A stretch of DNA of 64,000 nucleotides from Pseudomonadales bacterium (lineage in GTDB: Bacteria; Pseudomonadota; Gammaproteobacteria; Pseudomonadales; Halieaceae). Below the pieces are notes generated by a model. The model ran no database searches. It was given only the letters and a program-made list of their open reading frames with translations, and was not told the DNA's origin. Location: the NCBI GenBank assembly GCA_024234735.1, contig JACKNV010000003.1, positions 1 through 64,000 of the forward strand. Reading direction: 5' to 3'. Below are positions 36,209 to 45,900 of this stretch, one piece after another (position 1 is the first letter of the stretch; every line of letters starts with the position of its first letter). The position numbers and the translations under genes were made by a program.

Positions 36209-37273
36209 TTGCTCGGGCGAATGGGGAAAAGAAAGTCGACGCCAGTCCTGGGGCTGGACGTCAGTTCAACGACGGTCAAACTGCTGGAGTTGAGCTATTC
36301 GGGGGATCGCTACCGTGTAGAGAGTTACGCGGTGAGTTCGTTGCCACAGGACGCGGTGATCGAGAAAACCGTCAACGACGTGGACGGTGTGGCGAACGCC
36401 ATACGCAGTGTGGTCGCCCAGTCAAGGACCAAGCTCAAGACGGTCGCGGCAGCCGTGGCGGGTTCCTCGGTGATCACCAAGATGATCGACATGCCGGAGG
36501 GGCTCAGCGACGACGAGCTGGAAACCCAGCTCACCCTCGAGGCCGACCAGTATATTCCCTATCCGCTGGAAGAAGTCGCCATCGATTTCGAGGTCCAGGG
36601 GCCCTCCCCGGAGCGAAGCAACCAGGTGGAGGTGCTGCTCGCGGCCTGCCGGCGCGAAACCATCGATACCCGGGTCGAGGCCATAGAGGGCGCGGAACTG
36701 ATTCCCCGGATCATGGACGTCGAGGCCTATGCCATGGAGCGGGCCTTCACCCTGGTGCAGCACCAGCTGGACCTCGATGAGGAGAGCACCGTGGCGGTGG
36801 TGGACATCGGCGCTACCATGACCACGCTCAGCGTGCTCAATAATGGCCAGACCATCTACACCCGAGAGCAGCTGTTCGGCGGCAAGCAGCTCACCGATGA
36901 GATCATGCGTCGTTATGGCCTGCCCCTGGAGGAAGCGGGCCTGGCCAAGAAACAGGGTGGGCTGCCGGATGACTACGAGCCCGAGGTGCTGGAACCCTTC
37001 AAGGACGCGGTGGTGCAGCAGGTTGCGCGTTCCCTGCAATTCTTCTTCTCCTCGAGCCAGTACAACGACGTCGACTACATCATCCTCGCCGGCGGCGTAT
37101 CCTCCATGGACGGGCTGGCCGACCTGGTGCAGGAAAAGCTGGGTACCCCGGCGGCGGTCGCCAATCCGTTCGCGAATATGTCTATCTCGCCCAAAGTGAA
37201 TGCCGTGGCGCTGAGCAGCGATGCCCCAGCCATGATGATCGCGTGCGGCCTGGCCCTACGGAGCTTCAGCTAA
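36209..37273 (+). CDS. pilM: type IV pilus assembly protein PilM
   Basis: Cytoplasmic actin-like ATPase that docks on the N-terminus of PilN and links the inner-membrane pilus complex. The 354-residue protein shows VLGLDVSSTTVKLLELS, AVVDIGATMTTLSVL and IILAGGVSSMDGLADLV, the FtsA/actin phosphate and adenosine loops. The start is TTG, supported by alignment with the pseudomonad N-terminus MLGxxxK. It is first of pilMNOPQ; the stop overlaps the pilN ATG by one base. Confidence 0.95.
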   Translation: MLGRMGKRKSTPVLGLDVSSTTVKLLELSYSGDRYRVESYAVSSLPQDAVIEKTVNDVDGVANAIRSVVAQSRTKLKTVAAAVAGSSVITKMIDMPEGLSDDELETQLTLEADQYIPYPLEEVAIDFEVQGPSPERSNQVEVLLAACRRETIDTRVEAIEGAELIPRIMDVEAYAMERAFTLVQHQLDLDEESTVAVVDIGATMTTLSVLNNGQTIYTREQLFGGKQLTDEIMRRYGLPLEEAGLAKKQGGLPDDYEPEVLEPFKDAVVQQVARSLQFFFSSSQYNDVDYIILAGGVSSMDGLADLVQEKLGTPAAVANPFANMSISPKVNAVALSSDAPAMMIACGLALRSFS

Positions 37274-37842
37274 TGGCGCATATCAACCTATTACCGTGGA
37301 GGGAAGAGCGCCGGCAGGAACTGAAGAAAGATTTCCTGGTGACTTCCGGCCTGGTCCTGTTGCTTGCGGTGGGTCTGGTGCTGTTGGGAGACCGCATCGT
37401 CAACGGCCAGATCGAAAACCAGAAAGCGCGCAACCAGTACCTGGTGGACAATATCAAGATTCTGGACGAGCAGGTCGCCGAGATACGGGAGCTGGAGAAG
37501 AAGCGCAACCAGCTGCTGGACCGGATGCGGGTGATCCAGGAGCTGCAGGGCAACCGGCCTATCATCGTGCGGGTGCTGGACCAGTTGGTGCGCACCGTGC
37601 CGGACGGCGTGTTCTATACCAACCTGCAGACCAATGACAAAACCATATCCATTCGCGGTGTGGCGGAATCCAATAATCGGGTTTCCAGCCTGATGCGGCG
37701 CCTGGCGGCGTCCGACTGGCTGGCGAATCCAAATCTCGACGCGGTGCGCGCAGCGCCGGAGTTCGGCGACCAGGCGAATACCTTCAACTTGACGGTGCAG
37801 ATACAGGCGCCGGAATCAGAGAAAAAGTCGGGGGAGGGTTGA
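37273..37842 (+). CDS. pilN: type IV pilus assembly protein PilN
   Basis: A 189-residue inner-membrane protein. The cytoplasmic motif INLLPWREERR, which inserts into PilM, is at the N-terminus; one helix lies at about 24-40, followed by a coiled coil and a periplasmic ferredoxin-like domain. It heterodimerises with PilO. The ATG at 37273 overlaps the pilM stop (TAATG). Confidence 0.95.
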   Translation: MAHINLLPWREERRQELKKDFLVTSGLVLLLAVGLVLLGDRIVNGQIENQKARNQYLVDNIKILDEQVAEIRELEKKRNQLLDRMRVIQELQGNRPIIVRVLDQLVRTVPDGVFYTNLQTNDKTISIRGVAESNNRVSSLMRRLAASDWLANPNLDAVRAAPEFGDQANTFNLTVQIQAPESEKKSGEG

Positions 37843-37846
37843 TCTG

Positions 37847-38461
37847 ATGGCATTCGAAGATACCATGCGCTCGCTGCGTGAATTCGACGTAAACGATCTC
37901 GATTTCGATAACGTCGGTTCCTGGCCGCTCCCCGTCAAGCTGTTCATCTGGGTGGCGCTGTTCGCCCTGGTCATGGTCGGGGGCTATTACTACCACATCA
38001 AGGACCTGCAAACGCAATTGGCGCAGATAGAGGGCAAGGAGGTCGAGCTCAAGAAAGACTTCGAGAAAAAGGCTTTCGAGGCGGCTAACCTGGAAGCCTA
38101 TCGCCAGCAAATGGCCGAGATGGAAGAGTCCTTCGGCGCCCTGGTCAGCCAGCTGCCCAGTGATACCGAGGTGCCGGGCCTGCTCGAGGATATCACCAAC
38201 AAGGGCCTTCTCAATGGCCTGGAGATTTCCAGTATCGACCTGCAGCCGGAAGTGGCACGGGAGTTTTACGTGGAACTGCCCATCGCGATATCGGCATCCG
38301 GCTCCTATCACGACCTGGGGGCTTTCATAAGTGGTATGGCGGGGTTGCCGCGTATCGTTACCCTGCATGACTTCAACATCAGTGCCAGGGGCGATGACGC
38401 CAATCACCTGGGTATGAATATTATCGCCAAGACCTACCGCTACAAGGACGGGGACGCCTAG
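37847..38461 (+). CDS. pilO: type IV pilus assembly protein PilO
   Basis: A 204-residue inner-membrane protein with one helix at about 25-45 (VKLFIWVALFALVMVGGYYY), a coiled coil (QTQLAQIEGKEVELKKDFEK) and a periplasmic ferredoxin-like domain (LPIAISASGSYHDLGAFIS). It pairs with PilN in the alignment complex. It starts four bases after pilN. Confidence 0.95.
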   Translation: MAFEDTMRSLREFDVNDLDFDNVGSWPLPVKLFIWVALFALVMVGGYYYHIKDLQTQLAQIEGKEVELKKDFEKKAFEAANLEAYRQQMAEMEESFGALVSQLPSDTEVPGLLEDITNKGLLNGLEISSIDLQPEVAREFYVELPIAISASGSYHDLGAFISGMAGLPRIVTLHDFNISARGDDANHLGMNIIAKTYRYKDGDA

Positions 38462-38463
38462 AC

Positions 38464-38997
38464 ATGACCAGCTTCCCCCGTGTGTTAGCCGTAGCTGTCG
38501 CCTGCTCTGCCCTGCTGGGCGGTTGTGCCGGGCGTGACTTCTCCGATCTCGACGCGTTTATGGCATCCAAGCGCGATCGTCCGGGCGGGGTGATCGCCCC
38601 GATACCGACTTTCAAGGCCTACGAGGCGTTCTCTTACAGCGCCACAAGCATGCGCAGCCCCTTCGACCGGCCCGTGGAGGTGCGGGAAATCACCCAGCTG
38701 CAGGCGATCAGTGCGATCAAGCCGGATGAATCCAGGGCCAAGGAATTTCTTGAGCAATTTACTTTCGATTCCCTGCAAATGGTTGGTACTCTGGAACGCG
38801 ACGGTCAGAACTGGACCCTGATCAAGGATCCCGAGGGCGGGGTCCACCGGGTAACCCTGGGTAACTACCTGGGCCGCCACCATGGCAAAATCGTCGAGAT
38901 GACCGATACCTTCGTGGCGGTAGTGGAAATAGTCAGTGATGGTACCGAGGACGGATGGGTAGAGCGCCCACGCACGATCAAACTAAGCGGCGTCTGA
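38464..38997 (+). CDS. pilP: type IV pilus assembly lipoprotein PilP
   Basis: A 177-residue lipoprotein with signal peptide and lipobox LLGGC (lipidated Cys21). An extended N-terminal region is followed by a C-terminal beta-sandwich with LEQFTFDSLQMVGTL and VHRVTLGNYLGRHHGKI, which joins PilNO to the PilQ secretin. It starts two bases after pilO. Confidence 0.95.
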   Translation: MTSFPRVLAVAVACSALLGGCAGRDFSDLDAFMASKRDRPGGVIAPIPTFKAYEAFSYSATSMRSPFDRPVEVREITQLQAISAIKPDESRAKEFLEQFTFDSLQMVGTLERDGQNWTLIKDPEGGVHRVTLGNYLGRHHGKIVEMTDTFVAVVEIVSDGTEDGWVERPRTIKLSGV

Positions 38998-39019
38998 GCC
39001 GGGAACGTGGGCGATTGCG

Positions 39020-41173
39020 ATGACAAGTAAAAAACAAAATCTGGGGAATAAGGCCGTGGGGAAATCAACAGTAAGCATCGGCAACAGGTTGCGCGTATTG
39101 GTGGGCGCTCTGGTCATGACGATTTGGGCCGGCTCGGCCCTGGCCGAGCCGACCATCACGGATATAGAGTTCAGCTCCCGCCCGGGAAGCAAGTTCGAGA
39201 TTCGTATGGATTTCGACCAGCCGCCGCCGGATCTGAAATCCTACACCATCGAGAAACCCGCGCGCATTGCCATCGATTTCCCCAATACCAAGAGCGCGCT
39301 GGACCAGAAGCGCTATTCCCTGCCCTACGGGAACGCTACCGGCGTGGTCGTGCTCGAGTCTGGCGATCGCACGCGTCTGGTGGTCAATCTTGTCAAGGTT
39401 GTTCCCTTTGAAACCCGGGTCGACGGCAACAGCCTGTTTCTGGAAGTCGGTCAGGACAGCGGCGGCGAATACGTCAAGCAGACCGCGGACCCCTACCAGG
39501 TCAAGACGGCAATCGTTCCGGTAATGGATGTGGAATCTGAAATCACCGATCTGCAGTTCCAGCGCACCGCGGACGGCGAGGGCAGGCTCACCCTGGAGCT
39601 GACCAATCCCGGCGTGGACGTCAACGTCTTCAGCGAAGCCGGCGACATCAAGGTGCAGTTCGTCGACACCACAGTTCCCGAGCGGCTTATGCGCCGCTAC
39701 GACGTGACCGATTTCGCCACGCCGGTTACCAGCGTGGATGTGAACACCAGCGAGCGGGGCGCCACCCTGACCCTGAAGAATACCGGTGATTTCGACTATC
39801 TGGCTTACCAGACCGACAACCAGTACATACTGAGCGTCAAGCCGCTGTCCAAGAAAGAAGTGGAGGAGCGCCGCAACGAGTTCACCTACGTGGGGGACCG
39901 CATCTCCCTCAATTTCCAGGATATCGAGGTTCGCGCTGTCCTGCAGCTGATTGCCGATTTCACTGAGCTGAACCTGGTGGCCAGCGACACGGTAAGCGGT
40001 CGCATCACCCTGCGCCTGCAGAACGTTCCCTGGGACCAGGCGCTGGAACTGGTGCTGAAGACCAAGGGTCTGGACAAGCGCCAGATAGGCAACGTCCTGA
40101 TGGTCGCGCCCGCGGCGGAAATCGCCGAGCGTGAGCGCCAGCAGATCGAGGCCAACAAACAGATCGCCGAACTGGCTCCCTTGCAGTCCGAGTTCGTGCG
40201 CATCCGTTACGCCAGTGCGGCCAGCGTGGTACAGCTGTTCTCCGCCGGTTCGGAGGAAGGCGGCAGCCTGATCTCGCCGCGGGGCTCGGTGGTGGTGGAG
40301 CCGCGCACCAACTCGCTGATCATCACGGACACCGCGCCCAAGCTGGCCGAAATTCGCGACCTGATCGAACTGGTGGACATTCCCATCCGCCAGGTAATGA
40401 TCGAGGCGCGTATCGTCATCGCCCAGTCCGATGCCACCAAGAACCTGGGTATCGAGTGGGGTGGGGCCTACCTCAACAACGACGGCGACAGCATTACCTC
40501 GGTCTCCGGCAACACCGAGAACGTGGTCGGCCTCAACGAGTCGGTTATCAACGGCACCCAGCCCTCGGTGTCATACCCCGGCGCCCTGCTGGTCGATCTC
40601 GGGGTGACCCGCAACAGCGGTTTCGCCATCGGCTTCACCAGCGGCGACCTGTTCCTGACCGCCGAACTGTCGGCTTTGGAAGCGGCGGGCGAGGGCGAGG
40701 TAGTGTCCCAGCCGAAAGTGATTACCGGCGACAAGCAGCAGGCCTCCATCAAGTCCGGTACCGAAATTCCCTACCAGGAGTCCTCTGCCAGCGGTGAGAC
40801 CACAGTGACCTTCAAGGACGCGGTGTTGTCACTGGATGTTACCCCCAACATCACTCCGGATGACCGCATCATGCTGGACCTGCAGGTCAACCAGGATTCC
40901 GTGGGCGAACTGGTTCCCAGTGGCCAGGGCGGTTTCATACCGTCCATCGATACCACCCAGCTGAATACCCAGGTGCTGGTGGGCAACGGCGAAACGGTGG
41001 TGCTGGGTGGTGTGTTCAAGACGGAAGATATCGAGTCGGTCAACAAGGTGCCGTTCTTCGGAGACCTGCCCTATATAGGCGCGTTCTTCCGCAACCAGTC
41101 AACCAGCCACAAGAAAACCGAGACGCTGATCTTCATCACGCCGCGCATTCTTGCTGAAACGCTGCTCGACTAG
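39020..41173 (+). CDS. pilQ: type IV pilus secretin PilQ
   Basis: Outer-membrane secretin through which the pilus passes. The 717-residue protein has a signal peptide (GALVMTIWAGSALA, cleaved near residue 42) and two peptidoglycan-binding AMIN domains (about 45-270). It continues with a secretin N0/STN domain (ISLNFQDIEVRAVLQLIADF), an N1 domain and the C-terminal secretin barrel (VVSQPKVITGDKQQASIKSG, VVLGGVFKTEDIESVNKVPF). Last pil gene of the operon; aroK follows after 16 bases. Confidence 0.96.
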   Translation: MTSKKQNLGNKAVGKSTVSIGNRLRVLVGALVMTIWAGSALAEPTITDIEFSSRPGSKFEIRMDFDQPPPDLKSYTIEKPARIAIDFPNTKSALDQKRYSLPYGNATGVVVLESGDRTRLVVNLVKVVPFETRVDGNSLFLEVGQDSGGEYVKQTADPYQVKTAIVPVMDVESEITDLQFQRTADGEGRLTLELTNPGVDVNVFSEAGDIKVQFVDTTVPERLMRRYDVTDFATPVTSVDVNTSERGATLTLKNTGDFDYLAYQTDNQYILSVKPLSKKEVEERRNEFTYVGDRISLNFQDIEVRAVLQLIADFTELNLVASDTVSGRITLRLQNVPWDQALELVLKTKGLDKRQIGNVLMVAPAAEIAERERQQIEANKQIAELAPLQSEFVRIRYASAASVVQLFSAGSEEGGSLISPRGSVVVEPRTNSLIITDTAPKLAEIRDLIELVDIPIRQVMIEARIVIAQSDATKNLGIEWGGAYLNNDGDSITSVSGNTENVVGLNESVINGTQPSVSYPGALLVDLGVTRNSGFAIGFTSGDLFLTAELSALEAAGEGEVVSQPKVITGDKQQASIKSGTEIPYQESSASGETTVTFKDAVLSLDVTPNITPDDRIMLDLQVNQDSVGELVPSGQGGFIPSIDTTQLNTQVLVGNGETVVLGGVFKTEDIESVNKVPFFGDLPYIGAFFRNQSTSHKKTETLIFITPRILAETLLD

Positions 41174-41189
41174 GGCTTGCCAGGGAGAG

Positions 41190-41702
41190 ATGGCCAGGCT
41201 GCACAGGATTTTTCTGGTCGGCCCCATGGGGGCCGGCAAATCCACAATTGGCAAATACCTGGCGCAGCACCTCAAGCTGCGCTTTGCCGATACCGATAGC
41301 GAAATCGAAGCTCGCACCGGGGCGGATATCCCCTGGATATTCGACGTGGAGGGCGAGGAGGGGTTTCGCGAGCGGGAACAGCAGGTTGTGGAGGAGATGA
41401 CCAACTGGGACGATATCGTGCTGGCCACCGGGGGTGGAGTCATCATGCGCAGTGAAAATCGGCAGGCCCTGGGTGCACGGGGTTTCGTGGTGTACCTGTA
41501 TGCCTCGGTAGAGGAGCAGGTCAGGCGCACCCGCCGCGACCGACGCCGGCCGCTGCTGCAGAAGGGCGACCCCGAGGAGGTGTTGCGCGCGCTGATGGCG
41601 GTGCGCGACCCACTGTACCGGGAGATCGCCGACCATATCATCGAGACCGATGGCTGCAGCCCGCGAACGGTGGCGCAGCGCCTGGTGCGGGAGCTGCAGT
41701 AA
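41190..41702 (+). CDS. aroK: shikimate kinase
   Basis: Phosphorylates shikimate with ATP in chorismate synthesis. The 170-residue P-loop kinase has Walker A GPMGAGKST at 11-19, the shikimate-binding DTDSEIE and the GGG motif (LATGGGVIMR), and the lid RRDRRRPLLQ. The start at 41190 gives the family N-terminus; a longer frame would overlap pilQ. It is placed between pilQ and aroB as in Pseudomonas and E. coli. Confidence 0.96.
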   Translation: MARLHRIFLVGPMGAGKSTIGKYLAQHLKLRFADTDSEIEARTGADIPWIFDVEGEEGFREREQQVVEEMTNWDDIVLATGGGVIMRSENRQALGARGFVVYLYASVEEQVRRTRRDRRRPLLQKGDPEEVLRALMAVRDPLYREIADHIIETDGCSPRTVAQRLVRELQ

Positions 41703-41763
41703 AGACAGCGACCGGTCGCCGGCGGTATCATGCCCCTTTTCCGTAGTAGTGAGAGGAAAACAG

Positions 41764-42846
41764 GTGTCTCTTCTGATGCATACCTTGCATGTCGACCTGC
41801 AGGAGCGCAGTTACCCGGTGTATATCGGTCGCGACCTGCTGTCGGACCCGCAGTTACTCGCCCGGCATGTCAGCGGCGCCCAGGTGGTTATCGTCAGCAA
41901 CGTTACCGTGGCTCCCCTGTATATGGACAGGCTCCGGGCGGCCCTGGGCGAGCGCAGCCGCGTGACCGAGGTGATCCTGCCGGACGGCGAAGCCCACAAG
42001 ACCCTGGATACCCTGTCCGGTATCTTTGACCAGGTCATGGCTGCCGGCCACAACCGGAACACCACCTTCGTGGCGCTGGGCGGCGGCGTGGTGGGCGACA
42101 TCACCGGCTTTGCCGCCGCCTGTTACCAGCGCGGGGTCAATTTCCTGCAGGTGCCCACCACCCTGCTGGCGCAGGTGGATTCCTCGGTGGGAGGCAAGAC
42201 CGCCGTCAATCACCCCCTGGGCAAGAACATGATCGGCGCGTTCTACCAGCCGCAGGCAGTGGTGATCGATACCAATACCCTGCAGACGCTGCCGCGCCGG
42301 GAACTCGCCGCCGGGCTCGCCGAGGTGATCAAGTACGGCCTGATCTGCGACGAGCCGTTTTATCGCTGGCTGCAGGAGCAGATGCCGCGGCTGCTGGCCC
42401 GCGAGGAGGCGGCGCTGGCGGAGGCCATCGAGCGCAGCTGTGCCAACAAGGCGCGGGTGGTGGCGGCCGACGAGCGCGAGGCCGGTCTCAGGGCCATCCT
42501 CAATCTGGGGCACACCTTCGGCCACGCCATCGAGACGGCGCAGGGCTATGGGCAATGGCTGCACGGCGAGGCGGTGGCGGTGGGGATGTTGCTGGCGGCG
42601 GAGTTGTCCGCGCGCCGGGGGCTGCTGCCGGCGGCAGAAGTCACCGCCCTGCGCGAACTGCTGCAGGAAGCGGGGCTGCCGGTAGCCCCCCCGGGGGACA
42701 TGACCGCAGGGCAGTTCATTGAGTTGATGGGGCGCGATAAAAAAGTAGTCGACGGGCGCCTGCGCCTGGTGCTGCTGGCGGCCCTGGGCGAGGCGTGTAT
42801 TGTCGACGATGTCGGCCCCGAGGAGCTGCAGGCGTTGCTCGGATAG
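41764..42846 (+). CDS. aroB: 3-dehydroquinate synthase
   Basis: Converts DAHP to 3-dehydroquinate using NAD+ and a divalent metal, the second step of the shikimate pathway. The 360-residue protein has GDGEAHKTLDTL-type (PDGEAHKTLDT), ALGGGVVGDITGFAAACYQRG, QVDSSVGGKTAVNHPLGKN and the metal ligand region HTFGHAIE and HGEAVAVGM. The GTG at 41764 has AGAGGA six bases upstream; an ATG at 41776 aligns with homologues but lacks a ribosome site, so either start is possible. Confidence 0.96.
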   Translation: MSLLMHTLHVDLQERSYPVYIGRDLLSDPQLLARHVSGAQVVIVSNVTVAPLYMDRLRAALGERSRVTEVILPDGEAHKTLDTLSGIFDQVMAAGHNRNTTFVALGGGVVGDITGFAAACYQRGVNFLQVPTTLLAQVDSSVGGKTAVNHPLGKNMIGAFYQPQAVVIDTNTLQTLPRRELAAGLAEVIKYGLICDEPFYRWLQEQMPRLLAREEAALAEAIERSCANKARVVAADEREAGLRAILNLGHTFGHAIETAQGYGQWLHGEAVAVGMLLAAELSARRGLLPAAEVTALRELLQEAGLPVAPPGDMTAGQFIELMGRDKKVVDGRLRLVLLAALGEACIVDDVGPEELQALLG

Positions 42847-42881
42847 CCCTCCTGCGGTCCCCTGGCGCCGCCGGCGGGTGT

Positions 42882-42910
42882 TTGTCCAGTCCCGCCCATC
42901 TGTGTAAAAT
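42882..42910 (+). promoter_or_regulatory. sigma70-type promoter for gltB
   Basis: TTGTCC (42882-42887), a 17-base spacer, then TAAAAT (42905-42910), about 80 bases before the gltB ATG. An AT-rich tract (TTTTTATTATTATTTTGG) precedes the ATG. Confidence 0.5.
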
Positions 42911-42997
42911 GGCTCCCCCCCCATCTGCCCGAATATTGCCCGGGCGCCGGGTGATCCGCGTTTAACTTGCTGTTTTTATTATTATTTTGGACTTATT

Positions 42998-45900
42998 ATG
43001 AGCGCAGGCCTTTTTAGACCTGAAGAGTTCCGCGACAATTGCGGGTTCGGACTGATAGCCCATACTGCCGGCGATGCCAGTCACCGCCTGCTGCAGACGG
43101 CTATAGAGTCGCTGACCTGCATGACCCACCGCGGCGGAATTGCGGCGGACGGCAAAACGGGTGATGGCTGCGGCCTGCTGATGCAGATGCCGGATCGCTT
43201 CATGCGCACCCTGGCGCAGGAGTGCTTCGGGGTCGAGCTGGCGGATCACTACGCGGTGGGCCAGGTGTTTCTGGGAGCCGACCCGCAGCGGGCGGCGGCC
43301 TCCAGGGAGGCCATGGCCAAGGCGCTCAGCGACCAGGGCCTGACGGTGCTGGGGTGGCGCCAGGTGCCCACCGACAGTTCGGTCTGCGGCAAGATCGCCC
43401 TGGCGAGCCTGCCGGTCATAGAGCAGGTATTCGTCGACGCGGCCGGCGTGGCGGACGACGTGCTAAGCGGCAAGTTGTTCGTTGCCCGGCGCAAGGCGGA
43501 GATCGCCAATGCCGGCGACCCGGATTTTTACATCTGCAGCCTGTCCGGGCGGGTGATCTCCTACAAGGGGCTGGTCATGCCGGTGGATCTGCCCCGGTTC
43601 TACCTCGATCTCGATGACGATCGGCTGGAAACCGCTATCTGTGTATTTCACCAGCGCTTTTCCACCAATACCATGCCGCGCTGGCCGCTGGCCCAGCCGT
43701 TTCGCCTGCTCGCCCACAATGGCGAGATCAATACCATCGAGGGCAACCGCAACTGGGCGGATGCGCGCACCGCGCGCTTCGAGACGGACAAGCTGCCGAA
43801 CATTGCCGAGATCGCGCCGCTGGTGAATCGCACCGGCTCCGATTCCTCCAGCCTCGACAACATGTTGGACGTATTGCTCACCGGCGGGGTCGACATGCCC
43901 CGCGCCCTGCGCATGCTGATCCCGCCCGCCTGGCAAAACATCGAGTCAATGGACCCGGATCTGAAGGCGTTCTACGAGTACCACTCCATGCACATGGAGC
44001 CCTGGGACGGCCCCGCCGGCATCGTGCTGACGGACGGCCGCTATGCGGTTTGCCTGCTGGATCGCAACGGCCTGCGCCCGGCGCGCTGGGTGAAGACCAC
44101 CGATGGCTTCATCACCCTCGCCTCCGAAGTGGGAACCCACGGCTACAGGAGCGAGGACGTGGTGGCCAAGGGCCGGGTCGGGCCCGGCCAGATCCTGATG
44201 GTCGACACCCAGACCGGCGAGCTCCTGCAGAACAACGAAATCGACAACCGCCTCAAGTCCCGCCAGCCCTACAAGCGCTGGCTGAAGGAAAAGTCGCAAC
44301 GCATCGAAGGCACTTTCGGCGGCGAGATGCCCGCCGGCATCGAGGCCGCCCAACTGCCCACCTATATGAAGATGTTCCAGGTCAGTTTCGAAGAGCGTGA
44401 CCAGGTGCTGCGGCCGCTGGCGGAAACCGGCAACGAGGGCGTGGGATCCATGGGCGACGATACCCCCATGGCGGTCCTGTCGCGGTTGGAGCGCTCCCTG
44501 TACGACTATTTCCGCCAGAAATTCGCCCAGGTGACCAACCCGCCGATAGACCCGCTGCGTGAGACGATCGTCATGTCGCTGGTGACCGATCTGGGCGCCG
44601 AGCAGAACGTGTTCATCGAGGGGCCCGAACACGCTGATCGGGTCGTACTGTCCTCGCCGGTGTTGTCGCAGGGCAAGTACACCACGCTATTGCAGCTGGA
44701 CCGTCCCGGTTTCCAGGTGAAGAAACTCGACTGCACCTACAATCCCGCGGAAAAAAACCTGCGTCAGGCGATCGAGGAACTGGTGGCCGCCGCGGAGCAG
44801 TCTGTCCGCGAGGGCTGTACCATCCTGGTGTTGTCCGATCGCGCCATCGGGCGTGACCGCCTGCCTGTTCACAGCCTTTTGTCGGTCGGCGCGGTACACC
44901 ACCACCTGATCCGCAGGGGCCTGCGGGTGGATGCCAACATCGTGGTGGAAACCGCCAGTGCGCGGGACTCCCACCAGATCGCCTGTCTCCTCGGGTTTGG
45001 CGCCACCGCAGTCTACCCCTACCTGGCATACAGCGTCCTGGAAGAGCTCATCCGTCACGGCGAGGTACTGGGCGAGCCCAGCACCTGCTACAAGAACTAC
45101 CGCAAGGGCATCAACAAGGGCCTGCTGAAGATCATGTCCAAAATGGGCATTTCCGCCGTCAGCTCCTACCGTGGCGCCCAGTTATTCGAGGCGGTCGGCC
45201 TGGCCAGGGAGGTAGTCGATCTGGCTTTCTGCGGTGTCGCCTCCCGTATCGAAGGGGCGGACTTCGCCGAGCTGCAGAGCGACCAGGTGGCGCTCGCGCG
45301 CGCCGCCTGGCTGCCCCGCAAGCCGATCAACCCCGGCGGGCTGCTCAAGTATGTGCACGGTCAGGAGTACCACGCCTTCAACCCGGATGTGGTGATGGCC
45401 CTGCAGCAGGCCGTGGCCAGCGGCGACTACGCGCTCTACCAGCGCTATGCGGCGCTGGTGAACGACCGGCCGGTGGCCACCCTGCGGGACTTGCTCAAGC
45501 CGGTCGACGCGGCCCAGCCCCTGCCGCTGGAGGAGGTCGAGCCCATAGAGACCATCCTGCCGCGCTTCGATTCGGCCGGTATGTCCCTGGGTGCGCTCAG
45601 CCCCGAAGCCCACCAGGCCCTGGCCGCGGCCATGAACCGCCTGGGGGCGCGCTCCAATTCCGGTGAGGGCGGCGAGGATCCCGAACGCTTCGGGACCGAG
45701 CGGGTGTCGAAAATCAAGCAGATCGCGTCGGGGCGTTTCGGGGTTACCCCGCATTACCTGGTGAACGCCGAAGTTCTGCAGATCAAGGTGGCCCAGGGCG
45801 CCAAGCCCGGTGAGGGCGGCCAGTTGCCGGGGGGCAAGGTCAACGAGCTGATAGCGCGCCTGCGGTACTCGGTGCCTGGTGTCACCCTGATCTCGCCGCC